DNA of 64,000 nt from Cunninghamia lanceolata (lineage: Eukaryota > Streptophyta > Pinopsida > Cupressales > Cupressaceae), in assembly GCA_027924645.1 (NCBI GenBank), contig BSBN01000763.1:7378001-7442000 (forward strand). The letters are read 5' to 3'. Both the position numbers and the translations under genes were made by a program. This document shows, one piece after another, positions 35,704-46,566 of this stretch (position 1 is the first letter of the stretch; the number at the start of each line of letters is the position of its first letter). Below the pieces are notes generated by a model. It had not been told where the DNA came from and did not search any database. It saw nothing but the letters and a program-made list of their open reading frames with translations.

Positions 35704-36423
35704 CTAAGCTCTCTCTATGCATTCCATGAGACCACATTTTTTTTTAGGAATTCTATCAAATAGTTCATGTGCCTTCTCCATGGTTCCACATTTTACACAC
35801 ATGTCTACTAGGGCAATTGCAACTACAACATCTGACAAAATTCCTCTATCCTTCATGCTTTGATGGATGTCATTACCCCGTTCCAAAGCTCCCATTTTGT
35901 CATAGGCAGGGAGGATGTTGGAAGAGGTTGTGGAGTCCAGTTTTACACATGCCTATTGCATTTGCTTGAAAGTTTCTAAAGTCTTCTCAAAAAGTTCAAT
36001 TTGTGCATATCCTACAATCATTGCAGTCCATGAGACCGCATTTCTTTGAGGCATTTTGTCAAATAGTTCACGTGCTTTGTCTATGTTTCCACATTTTGCA
36101 TACATGTCTACCAGGCCAGTTGCCACTACAACATCTGACAAAATTTCTCTATCCTTTATGCTTTGATGGATTTCTATACCCTGTTGCAAAGCTCCCATTT
36201 TGTCACAGGCTGGGAGGATGCTGGAAAGGTCGTAGAATTTGGCTTTAGAACTGCCAATTGCATTTGCTTGAAAGTTTTGAAAGCCCTTTCAACAAATCCA
36301 TTTTGTGAATATCCTAAAATTATTGTAGCATTCCATGAGATTACATCTCTTTGAGGCATTATGTCAAATAGTTCACGAGTTTTTTCTATGCTTCAACATT
36401 TTGCATAAAGAGCTTTATCAACA
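35704..36423 (-). pseudogene. Second PPR fragment, more diverged
   Basis: Minus-strand units read MGALERGNDIHQSMKDRGIL, VVVATGLVDMYAKCGNIDKA, RELFDKMPQRNAVSWTAMIV and QRDVISWNATIILGYSQNGF. Frameshifts separate three blocks (35895, 36198 and 36359 as apparent starts). Units are P-L-S type like those at 33766-35190 but less similar to one another. It probably belongs to the same captured PPR gene, upstream of the insertion at 35167-35700. Confidence 0.88.
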
Positions 36424-36474
36424 TTTACATTCATACCAACTAGCTAGCAGTGAAGGTAATAAGAGCTGACCTAC

Positions 36475-36667
36475 TTCAATTCATGCTTGAGCTCTAACCT
36501 CACTCTCTCCATCAAAGAATGCACGTTCTTTGTGGGAATCAATGGCCCAAATGGCCCTATTCCATCCTGTCCATCTAAAGCTAAATCAAATAGATTAGCC
36601 TCACTATCTGCTTGGTCATCTTTATTGTTAGACATGGTTGCTCCTATTCCTTCCCCAGGTGATACTC
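36475..36667 (-). pseudogene. Captured exon of a class II KNOX homeobox gene
   Basis: A 193-bp stop-free exon reads [20 protein letters not shown], then FGPLIPTKN and [15 protein letters not shown]. This matches the segment before and into the ELK domain of class II KNOTTED-like (KNAT3-type) transcription factors. It is bounded by an acceptor (tgttgtag/GAGTATC) and a donor (TTGAA/GTAGGT), so the capture was genomic and not from cDNA. The homeodomain is absent. It lies inside the CACTA element, next to PPR and MORC cargo. Confidence 0.9.
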
Positions 36668-37452
36668 CTACAACAAAAAGTAATCTAGCTATGATGAATT
36701 ATGAGATCAATGAAAAGCTATAATCATGTGAAATTTTTGAACATATGGAGTTATTGTTATACTACACAATACCAATAAGCAATGATAAATTCATTATTTT
36801 TGGGGCTAGAAGGTACTTAATTATTATGGCTCTGGCAAAGGTATAATTAGTATGGCTAGAAAATTGAAACTAAAAATAAACTATGTACCCCACGTAAGCA
36901 GCCCATACATTGGGTCTAATGTATCAGTTGGTTAAGCTCTTTTGTAAATTGATATGTTTTTTACGTTGGGCATTCTTAACATACTTTTTTCTTTGTGTAT
37001 AAGATGGATTAGTCTGTTGTTTAATCTGTTATCCATATCATCCATTATGCATTTTTAACATGTTTCTTCTTTTGTGTGTATAAGATGGATTAGTTATTGT
37101 TGGTATTTGAAGTCAATTTATCTTATTCTAGCATTGGTAAAGTAGTCGACGAAAGTCAATTGATCTTGAATGCAAATGCATGGTAAAATTTGTAACATCG
37201 AATTTCTTCTAAGAATAAAATTATTGAGAGATCTTTGCTAGTGGTTTTTCCTAGTACAAATTAGATTTTCCACGTAAATTTGTGTTGTCTATTTTGTACA
37301 ACTTACTATTATTTCATTGTGTTAATTCTGAATTATGTACTATATATTTTTCTAACAGTTATTTGAATTAGAGATTAGGATTGGTTTTCAACAGTATCTA
37401 TGCTATGAATTAGATAAATTATATTTTTCTTCTTATTTGTTTATCATTGCAG

Positions 37453-38053
37453 TGATTGTAGAGCTCCTTGATAATGCAATTGATGAGGTAATGCAGCTTT
37501 GTACTTTGTTTCCTGAGATGAATTGCCGAGGTGGCTACAATCACTCGTTTGTGATAGTTACCCTAGAGATGAGAGAAGCTCATAACTACTGCTATTTCTA
37601 AAATATCTCAGTCAGTTTTGTTTGTTGAAGGGTTGTCTTGATGATGACTATTTGTCAACCTGATGTATGATGTTTTGATGATAAGATATCTTATATTTGA
37701 AGATTAGTGTTCTATTATTGTCTATATTGTGGGTAGAAATTTTCCTTATTGTGTTTCTTATTTTGGTCCAATAACATTCAGATACCTAATGATGCAACTT
37801 ATGTCAAAGTGGACTAGATTTACAACCCTTGCGACTGCAATCATGCTTTACTTTTTGAGGATGCAAACATTATTCCTAGCTTGCTATCACTATTTGTGCA
37901 AATTGGTATTGTATTTACTTATATGAGCACAGACTAATTGAAATTATCACCTTGTATTTTCTTTTGCAAATGATGGAGGGGGGCATGGATCCTAATTGTA
38001 TTCGACAATGCATGAGCTTGGGATATTCTATGAAGAATACAAACACTACCATA
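37453..38053 (+). pseudogene. MORC: Captured MORC-family GHKL ATPase exons
   Basis: Three exons of a Microrchidia ATPase are visible. Exon a (37453-37487) is IVELLDNAIDE, between tgcag and GTAATG splice sites, and holds the catalytic Glu and Mg-binding Asn motif. Exon b (37782 to about 37863) is IPNDATYVKVD, a TAG at 37815, then IYNPCDCNHALLFED. Exon c (about 37970-38053) is DGGGMDPN then RQCMSLGYSMKNTNTTI, with one extra G in the DGGGM codons and a damaged acceptor (gcaa). Plant MORCs act in heterochromatin condensation and transposon silencing. Introns are retained, so capture was genomic. The rest of the gene is missing. Confidence 0.93.
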
Positions 38054-38934
38054 GTGAAAATAGTTTAAAGTGACTATGCTAAGAGAATGTAACTGTTGGC
38101 TATGAATATACACTTCAAAGAGCTGAAAGGGAGATGTAGAAGCTAATTATTAGTGACAATAAAGAGCACAGAAGCAACAGGGTTGTAAAGATAGTGATCA
38201 AGGAGGACAATCTCAAGTGCAATTTTTGCATAGGTGGCAGTCAAGTCTCAAATGCACAATATATTCTTAGTAATTGTGTTTTTTTTCTTGGCTTTTCATC
38301 TATTTTGTTGGATCTTGAGAGGAATATTGGATGTGCCCAGTGTGTTCCTTGTTTCACTTAATAGTTTGTAATCTTAAAGGTTTTGAGACAGCGACTTCTT
38401 GTTGTGTATTAGTCTCATTATGGGATTTTTGAACTGAGGTATACATTAGAGGTTTCAAATGCTTTCAAGGTAAAGTTTGCAATGTATAAAGATGGTAGCA
38501 AATAGCAAGGCAGTGAAATCCAAACCCTGCATAGTCAAGATTGCAATTAAGGCTTCATTGAGGTTTAAACCATGGTGACATAGGGTTTTGAGGGAAGTAG
38601 TTTTGACTATGAATTGTAGAAGGCAGAATATGGACTTGTTATGATATGTTGTCAAAGATTACAAGGTGTTTGCAGCAGATTACAAGGAATTGCAACCTTC
38701 TCTTCATGGAAAGTTTTCTGTTTGAAGGCTTCTCTATTTAAGGTCTTCTCAGAGGACTTTTATTCTTTAGTTCTTGCTTCTTTTGCAATAGCAATAGTTT
38801 CCTTGTAACTCTTTTTCAAGAGATTTTTTGTTGCTCAACTCTTTTCAAATTAATAATGACAACAATATTCCTTTTTCAAGACTTGTGTTTCTTTGCAACT
38901 AGTTATATGATGTTTAATAAATAATGTATCAATA
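38054..38934. other. CACTA internal region, nothing recognised
   Basis: Apart from possible MORC intron sequence at the left, I see no convincing exon, RNA gene or repeat here before the right subterminal array begins. Short open stretches lack family motifs. Confidence 0.4.
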
Positions 38935-39356
38935 TACTACAGTTGACAGAAATTAGTGAACAAAAACAATTAAATAAACTACCAAATTGATCAAAATGAT
39001 GATTAAAAGTAATGACTAAATAAACTACCAATGGAAGGAAATTAGTGAATAAGACTAAATAAGTGACCAGTTAACAACAATCAATGACTAAATTAACGAC
39101 TAAATATATCAGTGAATAAAAAATGACTAAATAAGTGACCAGATTACAATAATCAATGACTAAATCAACGACTAAATATACTACCAAATCGATCAATCAA
39201 AACAACTAATAAATGACTAAAACTAGTTTAGTCATCAATTTGGTTGCGGTATAAATGACTTGCAATAAACTACTAATGGTCACGTGACCATGTTTAGTCA
39301 TTTATAAGTAATTTTTAGTATTTTTTTAGTAATATATTCCTCTTTTTGTATTGGTG
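38935..39356. repeat. CACTA right subterminal and terminal repeats
   Basis: About a dozen copies of aatgactaaataa, aacgactaaata and related words run to 39305, with the inverse tttagtcattta near the end. The terminus is ...tttgtattggtg (39356). The same words occur at the left end, which pairs the two ends. Confidence 0.85.
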
Positions 39357-39715
39357 GAAGAATTATTAGATGATGTTTTAACAGAAGAGGCAATGCCAGA
39401 GCTGGATGAAGCCATCCAAATCTTCAAAGACAAGTTTAAAGAAGTGGCTAAGGATCCTAGGGAGCTCTTCACTGAAGATGTTATGGATGAAATGGCTAAG
39501 CTAAATGTGAAGGTGAAGACATACAATAAGGAAGTAGATAGAAGGACATCTATGCTGCCTGACCCTTAGATAAGCAAATAAAAGCATTAAAATATGTTAA
39601 GTTAAGAGCTACCACAATCAGCAAATTCTAGGTAGACAACTTTGTGCAAGCATATGATGCTTATAAGAAGGCAGACACAGGGATGCAGGTACATGAAGAA
39701 GATCCATCTGAATGA
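39357..39715 (+). pseudogene. Unrecognised repeat-encoded protein, 3' part
   Basis: This is the continuation of the frame broken at 30295. With the CACTA element and one gaa duplication removed, codons join in frame as KELKVM-EELLDDVLTEEA. The tail is acidic and helical (DEAIQIFKDKFKEVAKDPRE, VMDEMAKLNVKVKTYNKEVD), then three stops in the same frame, ending with VHEEDPSE at about 39715. The whole protein would be about 1,370 residues. Confidence 0.65.
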
Positions 39716-40340
39716 AGAAGGAATTACATTATGTGTTTTCCAGGGTATTTTTATCATATTGTCACTTACAGTCTGACTAGATAAAACTGAAGATCATAGA
39801 ATATTTGAGAAGGATAGTTGTACTCCACCAGAGGATTGCCAACTAGCAATCTATGGCACGTGTCTTGTATGTTGACTTTGTCAAAAGAGTATGAACCGTT
39901 GATGATAATGGATAAATCTTGATTGGAGGATCTTTTGTAACCGCCTCTTATCCTTGATCTATAAAAGGAGGTGGATTGTAATTTGTAAAATCATTAAGAG
40001 CTTAATTGGGATAGGACTGTTGAATGTCATGGTACTTTCTCAAGATCAATTGTAAATATGTTCACATTTGAATACTGAATGCAATAGAGATACAGCTTAC
40101 AGCTACATAGTAAATCTTGAGTAATCTTCTGGTTATCATCTGGACTTGTCACTGTGATATGATGCGTCCCTTAGAGTGCATGTTAACTAGTGCTTGTTGT
40201 TGATTTCTTATTCCTTTGAAGATTAGCACCGACTGTGGGAAGTTGTGGAATATCTTGGCATAGCATGGTTTGGTTTTCATCTCTATTTCATGAAGTATTG
40301 AATTACACATATACATCAATGGTTGAAACTCATTCATTTA
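39716..40340 (+). promoter_or_regulatory. LTR-like promoter region with TATA box
   Basis: Downstream of the large reading frame, a canonical tataaaagg (39960-39968) follows a CACGTG-containing stretch (ggcacgtgtc, about 39856). This resembles an LTR U3/R boundary. No terminal repeats or matching copy were found, so its assignment as the 3' LTR of the element encoding 26539-39715 is only a suggestion. Confidence 0.4.
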
Positions 40341-40959
40341 AGTAAAATTAGCAAAGAATTAGTCTAAATTTGTTTAATTTCATTCAATAATCACTGTAAT
40401 TGCAAATACACATAAAATAATAAGCGAATACAGAGAAATATGCTGACATCCCATAGATAACTTAATATCTCTAGAATATTTGAGCAAATAACATGTTAAA
40501 ATAGCAAATATCATGCAAATAAACACAAATAATGTTAGGAACCATGGAAATACATGCTTATAGGCACATCATTTGAACAAATTTACAGTGCAAAAGTGAA
40601 ATCAAGTGGAAATTAGTTCATGATAAGTGGATTGAAGATAGTTTCAGAAGAATTAAACACAAATCATCATCATTCAAATTAACAAGAATGATATGCAGAA
40701 GAATTGATCAAACTTATATAAATATTTGCATGAGTTAGTTACATACAGTAAGATTTAACCTTGTTTGTTGAGAATTCATAGAGAACAAGTGAAACAAAGT
40801 ATATCCAGATACGAAAGTAGAAACGTTAGGCTCCTGAATGGAAAATAACAACTCACATCAAACTAACTGAGAGATTACCAGAAGGTCAAGACCTGACTAA
40901 TGGAGCCTTGTAGTTATCAATTTATCTTGAATTGATCATACTTTTCAAGATGATAAAGG
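40341..40959. other. AT-rich spacer, nothing recognised
   Basis: I see no coding frame with family similarity and no clear repeats or RNA genes between the LTR-like region and the antisense PMD remnant. Confidence 0.4.
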
Positions 40960-41950
40960 TTTGTTTTGTGAATTCTTTATCTATGTGTATTATGACTAAT
41001 ATCATGATCAACACTACTCTATCAAAGTAAAACCACACAACTATTTGATCGAGGTGACCAGCCATTAACCGATCCCTTTGCATCCTAGCTAGCTATCTAC
41101 ACTGACTCGTCCATGGTCTGTGGCCACGATATGGTCTCCAAACAATGTTGTTGCACTGCAACCTATCAAATATCACTCTCTAATATAAAAGATCACCATA
41201 TCTCCAGCATCTGATGAGCGGATAAGCATGTACACGTGGATATGTCCATGTTGGCTCTATGGGAAAACCTATAGGTCGTATGCACCTGATATGCTCGAAT
41301 GCCCAGACCTGTAGCAGGGTGCACACCATCAAGCTCTATGACTCATAATGGACATACCATCCCAAACCATGATAGAGGTGTGCAAGCATACTGCACCCCC
41401 ACGTGTACACTATTCTATGTTGCTCCATCGATCTGATAGTATGAATAAGGCCCTCATGAAGGTGACTACCATGTCCATCCTATACAACCACCAAGGTGAC
41501 AGTAGCAATCATGATCCTTCACACCAATGGAATGTCAGCACATCCTTGCTCTAACAGTTGGAGTTGGATGTGTCCTCGCTCTGCCTGAGTGATGGTATGA
41601 CCTAAGCAATATAACTAGCTCTCTCGAGTGTACTCTGTTGAGCGACGCTCTAGGATCTTCACTGTCTCTCCTCAGACAGGCAGTCGCAGGATGCGGTAGA
41701 TGTCCTCCAGGGTAACTGTCATCTCGCCTGTGGGTAGATGGAATGTAGATGTACCTGCATTCCACCTCTCCATAAGTGCCATCAGCATGCTATAGTGGAA
41801 TCTCATCATGGGCATAATGAACACCCACCAAAGACCCACTACCTGCAAGAATCTCCTCTCCTCGTCTAACATAGTGGCGACATGGTCTCAAAGTAGCATC
41901 ATCAAGTGACTGCCTATGTGCTCTCATGTCTCAAGAATGTTTTGCAGGTT
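40960..41950 (-). pseudogene. Antisense PMD remnant of a third Tat-type element
   Basis: Minus-strand reading: DHVATMLDEERRFLQVVGLW, HYSMLMALMERWNAGTSTFH, TGEMTVTLEDIYRILRLPV, then, after stops, YTWGCSMLAHLYHGL, CTLLQVWAFEHIRCIRPIG and NNIVWRPYRGHRPW. The conserved blocks and their order equal the PMD in Gypsy-2 (17778-16765). The coiled-coil tail is not visible. It lies upstream of a minisatellite, polypurine tract and 3' LTR in the same arrangement as Gypsy-2, so it marks the 3' end of another element whose pol region is gone. Confidence 0.8.
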
Positions 41951-42029
41951 AAACATTCAAAATTGAATTAGTTCACATCATCAAATCATCAAGAAGCATT
42001 TTAAATATCATTTTGTGCCCTATCCCTAA

Positions 42030-42160
42030 GGCCCTTGTCCTTCCTAGACTCGGGCGCCCCAGGAAGACCTAGATGCCCCAAGAGGACCTAGGCACCTAGA
42101 GAGGACACAGGCACCCTGAGTGGACTTGGGCACCCTAGTGGGGAACCCCTGTCCAAAAAG
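42030..42160. repeat. GC-rich minisatellite, period about 20 bp
   Basis: About five imperfect units of the form ggcaccctgagtggacttg are present (gggcgccccaggaagaccta, atgccccaagaggaccta, gcacctagagaggacaca, gcaccctgagtggacttg, gcaccctagtgggg). The position, between antisense PMD start and 3' LTR, equals that of the array at 17930-18340. Confidence 0.75.
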
Positions 42161-42972
42161 GTCTACTTGGCACGTAAAATAAGGAAAACTACCAAAAAAG
42201 GAAAGAATGATGACATAAGAGACGGCAAGGCCCTACCTTGGCCTCAATACGTCGCTCTATGACTTAGGATCTGAGCATCTCCAGTCATGGACGCTGGTAG
42301 GAATGTCAAGTCAGCATGGCTAGTCTCCTTCCCCTTCTCCTTCTCTCCTCTACACAATGAAAATAAGAATGAATGGTGAAAATTGAAAACTCCCTTTACA
42401 TATAGTAAATGGATGAGAACTCCTACCACTATCTAGGTGCAAAATTGAACAACTTTACTCATGAGCCTCTATCTTGGGCTGTAGAACTCATATTCGCGTG
42501 TTGTTTGTTGCATTAGAATCTTAGTTCTGCCCTCCATTTAACCCAATGCTTTGTGCTTTGGTGTTGTTTGCAAATATGACCCTCACAATGCATTTTTTAT
42601 CAACTTTCCCTAAAATCTATGCGTGTAGATAACCACCTTGTTTCTCCTTTTCGAACTAAGCAAGCAGAAACAAGGGGGGCATATATCTCCCTCAATTTCC
42701 TCCCTCATCATGTCTCATCACTCAACCCCTTACTGTTTATGACTGACCTATTTGTGTGGTGGTTGCAGGTTGATTTGATTTTGACTATCTGACAAAGTGT
42801 TCCTTTGCAAGATGCAGTTCCTAACTTTGTGGTCTTGCACGATTACAAACTAGGGGCTTCTTCCTCTCACGTGATAACACTTTGACTTTCTCTACAATAT
42901 CTTTTTGGGTATCCTTTTCATGATTGATGTATTTACTTTCCTTTAGTTGCATATGCACATAGTGTCATATGG

Positions 42973-42992
42973 CCACTAAAGTGGGGGCTAAA
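42973..42992 (+). promoter_or_regulatory. Polypurine tract of the third Tat-type element
   Basis: The sequence ccactaaagtgggggctaaa lies immediately before an LTR start, TGTTATGTTAG. It is nearly identical to the tract of the non-autonomous element at 49004-55188 (minus strand CGCTAAAGTGGGGGCTAAA), and about 100 bp upstream also align (gggtatccttttcatg in both). The two elements therefore share a family. Confidence 0.88.
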
Positions 42993-43237
42993 TGTTATGT
43001 TAGAAATTGTCCTTCTGCATGGAATTGCACAATTTCACATATGTTAGCTCCTCTCCTTTGGTGTCCTCTTGCCCTATTTGTTTTTGACCTTCCTAAACCT
43101 TGATTGACCTATATCTAATTGAAGAAATGTCGTATTCTGAAGCAACTGACGATTAAACCTGAGAACAGACTTTGGATTTTGGACATCCTGGACCTCCTAA
43201 ATGAAGACCCAAGGGAAAAATCAAGGATTGGACACTA

Positions 43238-44461
43238 TGTAATACCCACTTAGGAAATTAACAATTATTAACAAAATTTTACTAAATTATTCAGAAATAA
43301 TGAAATTATAATATGATTACAGGAGAAAATTTCCTTATTATAAATAATTAACATCCCAAAATTCATTGTAAATAAATTACAAGATACAAATGCTTCATAT
43401 ACAAATATACACATTTGCAATAATTGTCATAAGATCATCCTTTCACAAAGTGAAGAATACTTTATCAACTCCGGTATCCTGCACAATTATCATATCTAAA
43501 TCTGCACACTAGATGAAAACATTAGTTTTACATAGTCTAAACAATATTAATTTCATAAAATGACATGCCTAAGGCCCTAAGGGGCCGACCTAATGTCTCA
43601 AGGGCTCATGATGGCCTTGCCTACGTACACATAGTGTAGAGACTCCGTAGTTTGAGACTTGAACTTTCAACCTCAAGTTAGTTTTATACAATAATAATTA
43701 TAGACAACCAAAGAAATAGATATCTTTGTCATACAAAGTGTGAAGGGTTATCAAACATCCATAACCACAACTAAACAAATTCATAACCAAGGCCATTAAT
43801 CATCAATCCATTATAACATAAAAGTAAGGTCTTCCATCTCATTCATTTTCATGCTAAGTTGTAACATATTAAAAATATTCCAATCATCTATCATTCTTAA
43901 CAAGTAAGGAGTCACCTTCTTCAACCATAATCAACAATTTGAGCATTAATAGAATCAGGTGAATATAAACGAGTCACAGAGTATAATAAGAGTAATTAGA
44001 AAATATAAAGAAACATAACTAATTAAGTTCAAGTGAATTTAATCTAACTATAAATCTACAGAAATAAATATGATTTCTTTGTCTGAGAAACTTGAGTCTT
44101 CCAACTGTTGTAAAATAGAGATGAATTATGTTAAATTCTTTACTTACAAAATAAGAAATATTCTACTAACATCATATTTTTCTCACAGACATTTTTATAA
44201 GGAACAATTATTGCTATAAACTTCGATTACAGACTAAGTAATTAAACATGCCTCCTTGGACAGTAATAGAAAACTACTGGAATCCCAGCTCACAAAGAAA
44301 CTAAAGTTAGAGTCCAAAGATTCCTTTAAGTGTTGACTCCATATTCAAATAATACTTTACTATTTGCTACATTATGAGATAAAGGTATTTTTTTTCTAAT
44401 CTTGTCGTAGCCTATGGAAAAACTTAAGTTCGCTTTATAAATTGCTAGCATATAACCTTCA

Positions 44462-44527
<66 letters not shown>

Positions 44528-44684
44528 TTCAATTCTCAACACACAAACTAAGCAATAAGCTAGTACTAAATTCTCCTTCGTAGAGAACATCAAATTACTT
44601 CTGACTCCACCTATATATATATATATATATATATAATAAGGTTTCATAGATGATTTCCTCATATATAAATCTCTTTACATGATA

Positions 44685-44773
<89 letters not shown>

Positions 44774-46566
44774 AGGTTTCATAGATGATTTCCTCATATA
44801 TAAATCTCTTTACATGATACTCATTCAAAGAATGATCTCATAATTAAACTCATTCCAACTACAAATTAATAAATCTTACAAGACAACGTTATTACTAATT
44901 GATATTTATCAAAAGGCCAAATTTGATTAACATAAAATCAATGCATATACCTTCAAATCATGGCTTAAAGAACTTCTATTTTGTTTTGAATCCTTCTAAA
45001 AGAAATAGATTCTAAAATTAATAATATTCTAAAACGGATTGACTCCCTAACAGATTTCCTAATTTAAGAACTTCTAATTAAGGGAACACCCATATAAATC
45101 ATTTAAGACCTGACACTATAAAAACTCAAGTTAGATTATGATTGAAAGGAGAGGTAGACATCTTAGGTATGGTATAAGTTTCATGAGTATTCAAGTCACC
45201 AATACATAGTATCATGCTGCAGAAGTTTATATACTGCCATAAATTTTTTTATACATATAAGTCTAAACATAGACGCTACCCTAGACATTTATTCATATAA
45301 TGTACGATATCCAAAACCTCTACAGTATCATGCCCAATACAGACACATACCTATAATATATGGCCCAACAAGATTCACAGACACAAAACAATGTATTTCA
45401 CTTCAACATAAATGAATAACCCATAGATTTTACTCATCAACATGCGAAGAATCATACATAAATTTACTCATATAAATTTGAGGATAGATCAAATAAAATT
45501 ATAAACAGCTCATTATATAAGCAGGATATTGTACAAAATAGATTCTATTCAGTTCTCTAAAAGATTTATATCTTAAGAGGAACAATGGAGACGTCAAAAC
45601 AAAATATGTAACCTGTGTAATGTGAGGCTATTACCTCTAATCCATTGTTTACTTAGAAACTAGGTTCCAGCAAGACATCGATTGTTTCCAGGCAGTACAA
45701 AACATAAACTATAATAGTAAAAATTGTTAACAATACATATTATGCAGAATGATTATATATTGGGCTCCAAAAATTCCTATGTTATGTGGATATTCTAAAG
45801 ATAGTGTTTTCTATCTTGAGGATACATAAATCTTTATCGAATATAAGCCAGTTGATCTAGAGAAAACTTGTTTAAATATGTTTTCAAGGAGTTGTCTAAA
45901 AGAGTAAACTAAATGAAATTCCAATAACATACATATCTAGACCCTCAACAACATAGATAAGAGCAATTTCAACACCATATATTCAACCAAATGTTAAACA
46001 CATCACAATGGTAAAGATCTTAGTTTTTAGTACATACCTAGATTAATGCCATTTTCCCCAAATCCTTCTTCTCTCCCTTTTCTTCCACGAGCTACTAAGA
46101 ACTTGCAGATACTTCCCATTTTAGAGAATAACAACAGAATTGCAAAAAACATTTCATTCCCGTAATAAAAGGCTCCCAAATCTTCATTCTCTAATCCCCT
46201 GACAAATAGAAGATAAGTATCCTTCTTCAATCTTGCATAATCCTTGTAAAAGAAACTCCTTCCCTAGATATTCGTTCCAACAAGATAACAATCCTTTTTT
46301 TTTTAAACTCGACTTTCATCTTCTTTCTAGAAACATCCAAGAAGACTCTTCCACTTCCATTTTCATCACCTATTCTCATAAACTAAAATTAGATCCACTA
46401 AATAAATATTAGTCTCATCTCTTGAATAAAATAAAAGAATCTTTATAAAATCTATAAATATAAAAGCATAAAATAACAGTCTAAGTAATTATTTCGATAA
46501 AAATATAATTAATTAATTATTTTCAATATCATAATTAATAAATAAGTTTTTTGGATATGCCTTACA
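43238..46566 (+). mobile_element. 3.3-kb solo LTR with TSD cacta
   Basis: This AT-rich 3,329-bp block starts TGTAATACCCAC and ends ATATGCCTTACA (TGTAA/TTACA inverted termini). It is flanked by cacta at 43233-43237 and 46567-46571. I found no coding frame, primer site or polypurine tract inside, so it fits a large solo LTR. Bases on either side belong to one interrupted LTR, which supports the boundaries. Strand is a guess. Confidence 0.82.
44466..44770. repeat. (TA)n microsatellites with duplicated spacer
   Basis: Long TA runs occur at about 44466-44525, 44612-44634 and 44689-44770. The last two are each followed by the same roughly 50-bp sequence (aataaggtttcatagatgat ... ctttacatgatactcat, about 44635 and 44771), so the TA run and spacer were duplicated together. 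They lie inside the solo LTR. Confidence 0.92.

Larger units (their letters stand above)
30296..39356. mobile_element. CACTA-type DNA transposon carrying several host-gene fragments
   Basis: The left end is CACTAGTAGAATTTGGGC and the right end, reverse-complemented, is CACCAATACAAAAAGAGG. The 3-bp duplication gaa (30293-30295 and 39357-39359) is the TSD size of the CACTA (En/Spm) superfamily. Excision of the element plus one gaa restores a reading frame exactly. Both ends carry dense subterminal copies of aaatgactaaa/tttagtcattt. No transposase is visible, so it is non-autonomous. Cargo, left to right: ASF1 exon 1 (+), a charged minus-strand ORF, a PPR array (-), a class II KNOX exon (-) and MORC exons (+). 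Right TIR base 4 is C rather than T, and the TIR match beyond the first bases is weak. Confidence 0.88.

Noticed and set aside
38160..38290. Plus-strand KEDNLKCNFCIGGSQ, like a hAT/BED zinc-finger start
   Set aside because: Only one C-x-x-C pair and no following His pair or transposase core, so probably chance.
44459..44828. Minus-strand frames of alternating Tyr-Ile
   Set aside because: They are translation of (TA)n microsatellites.
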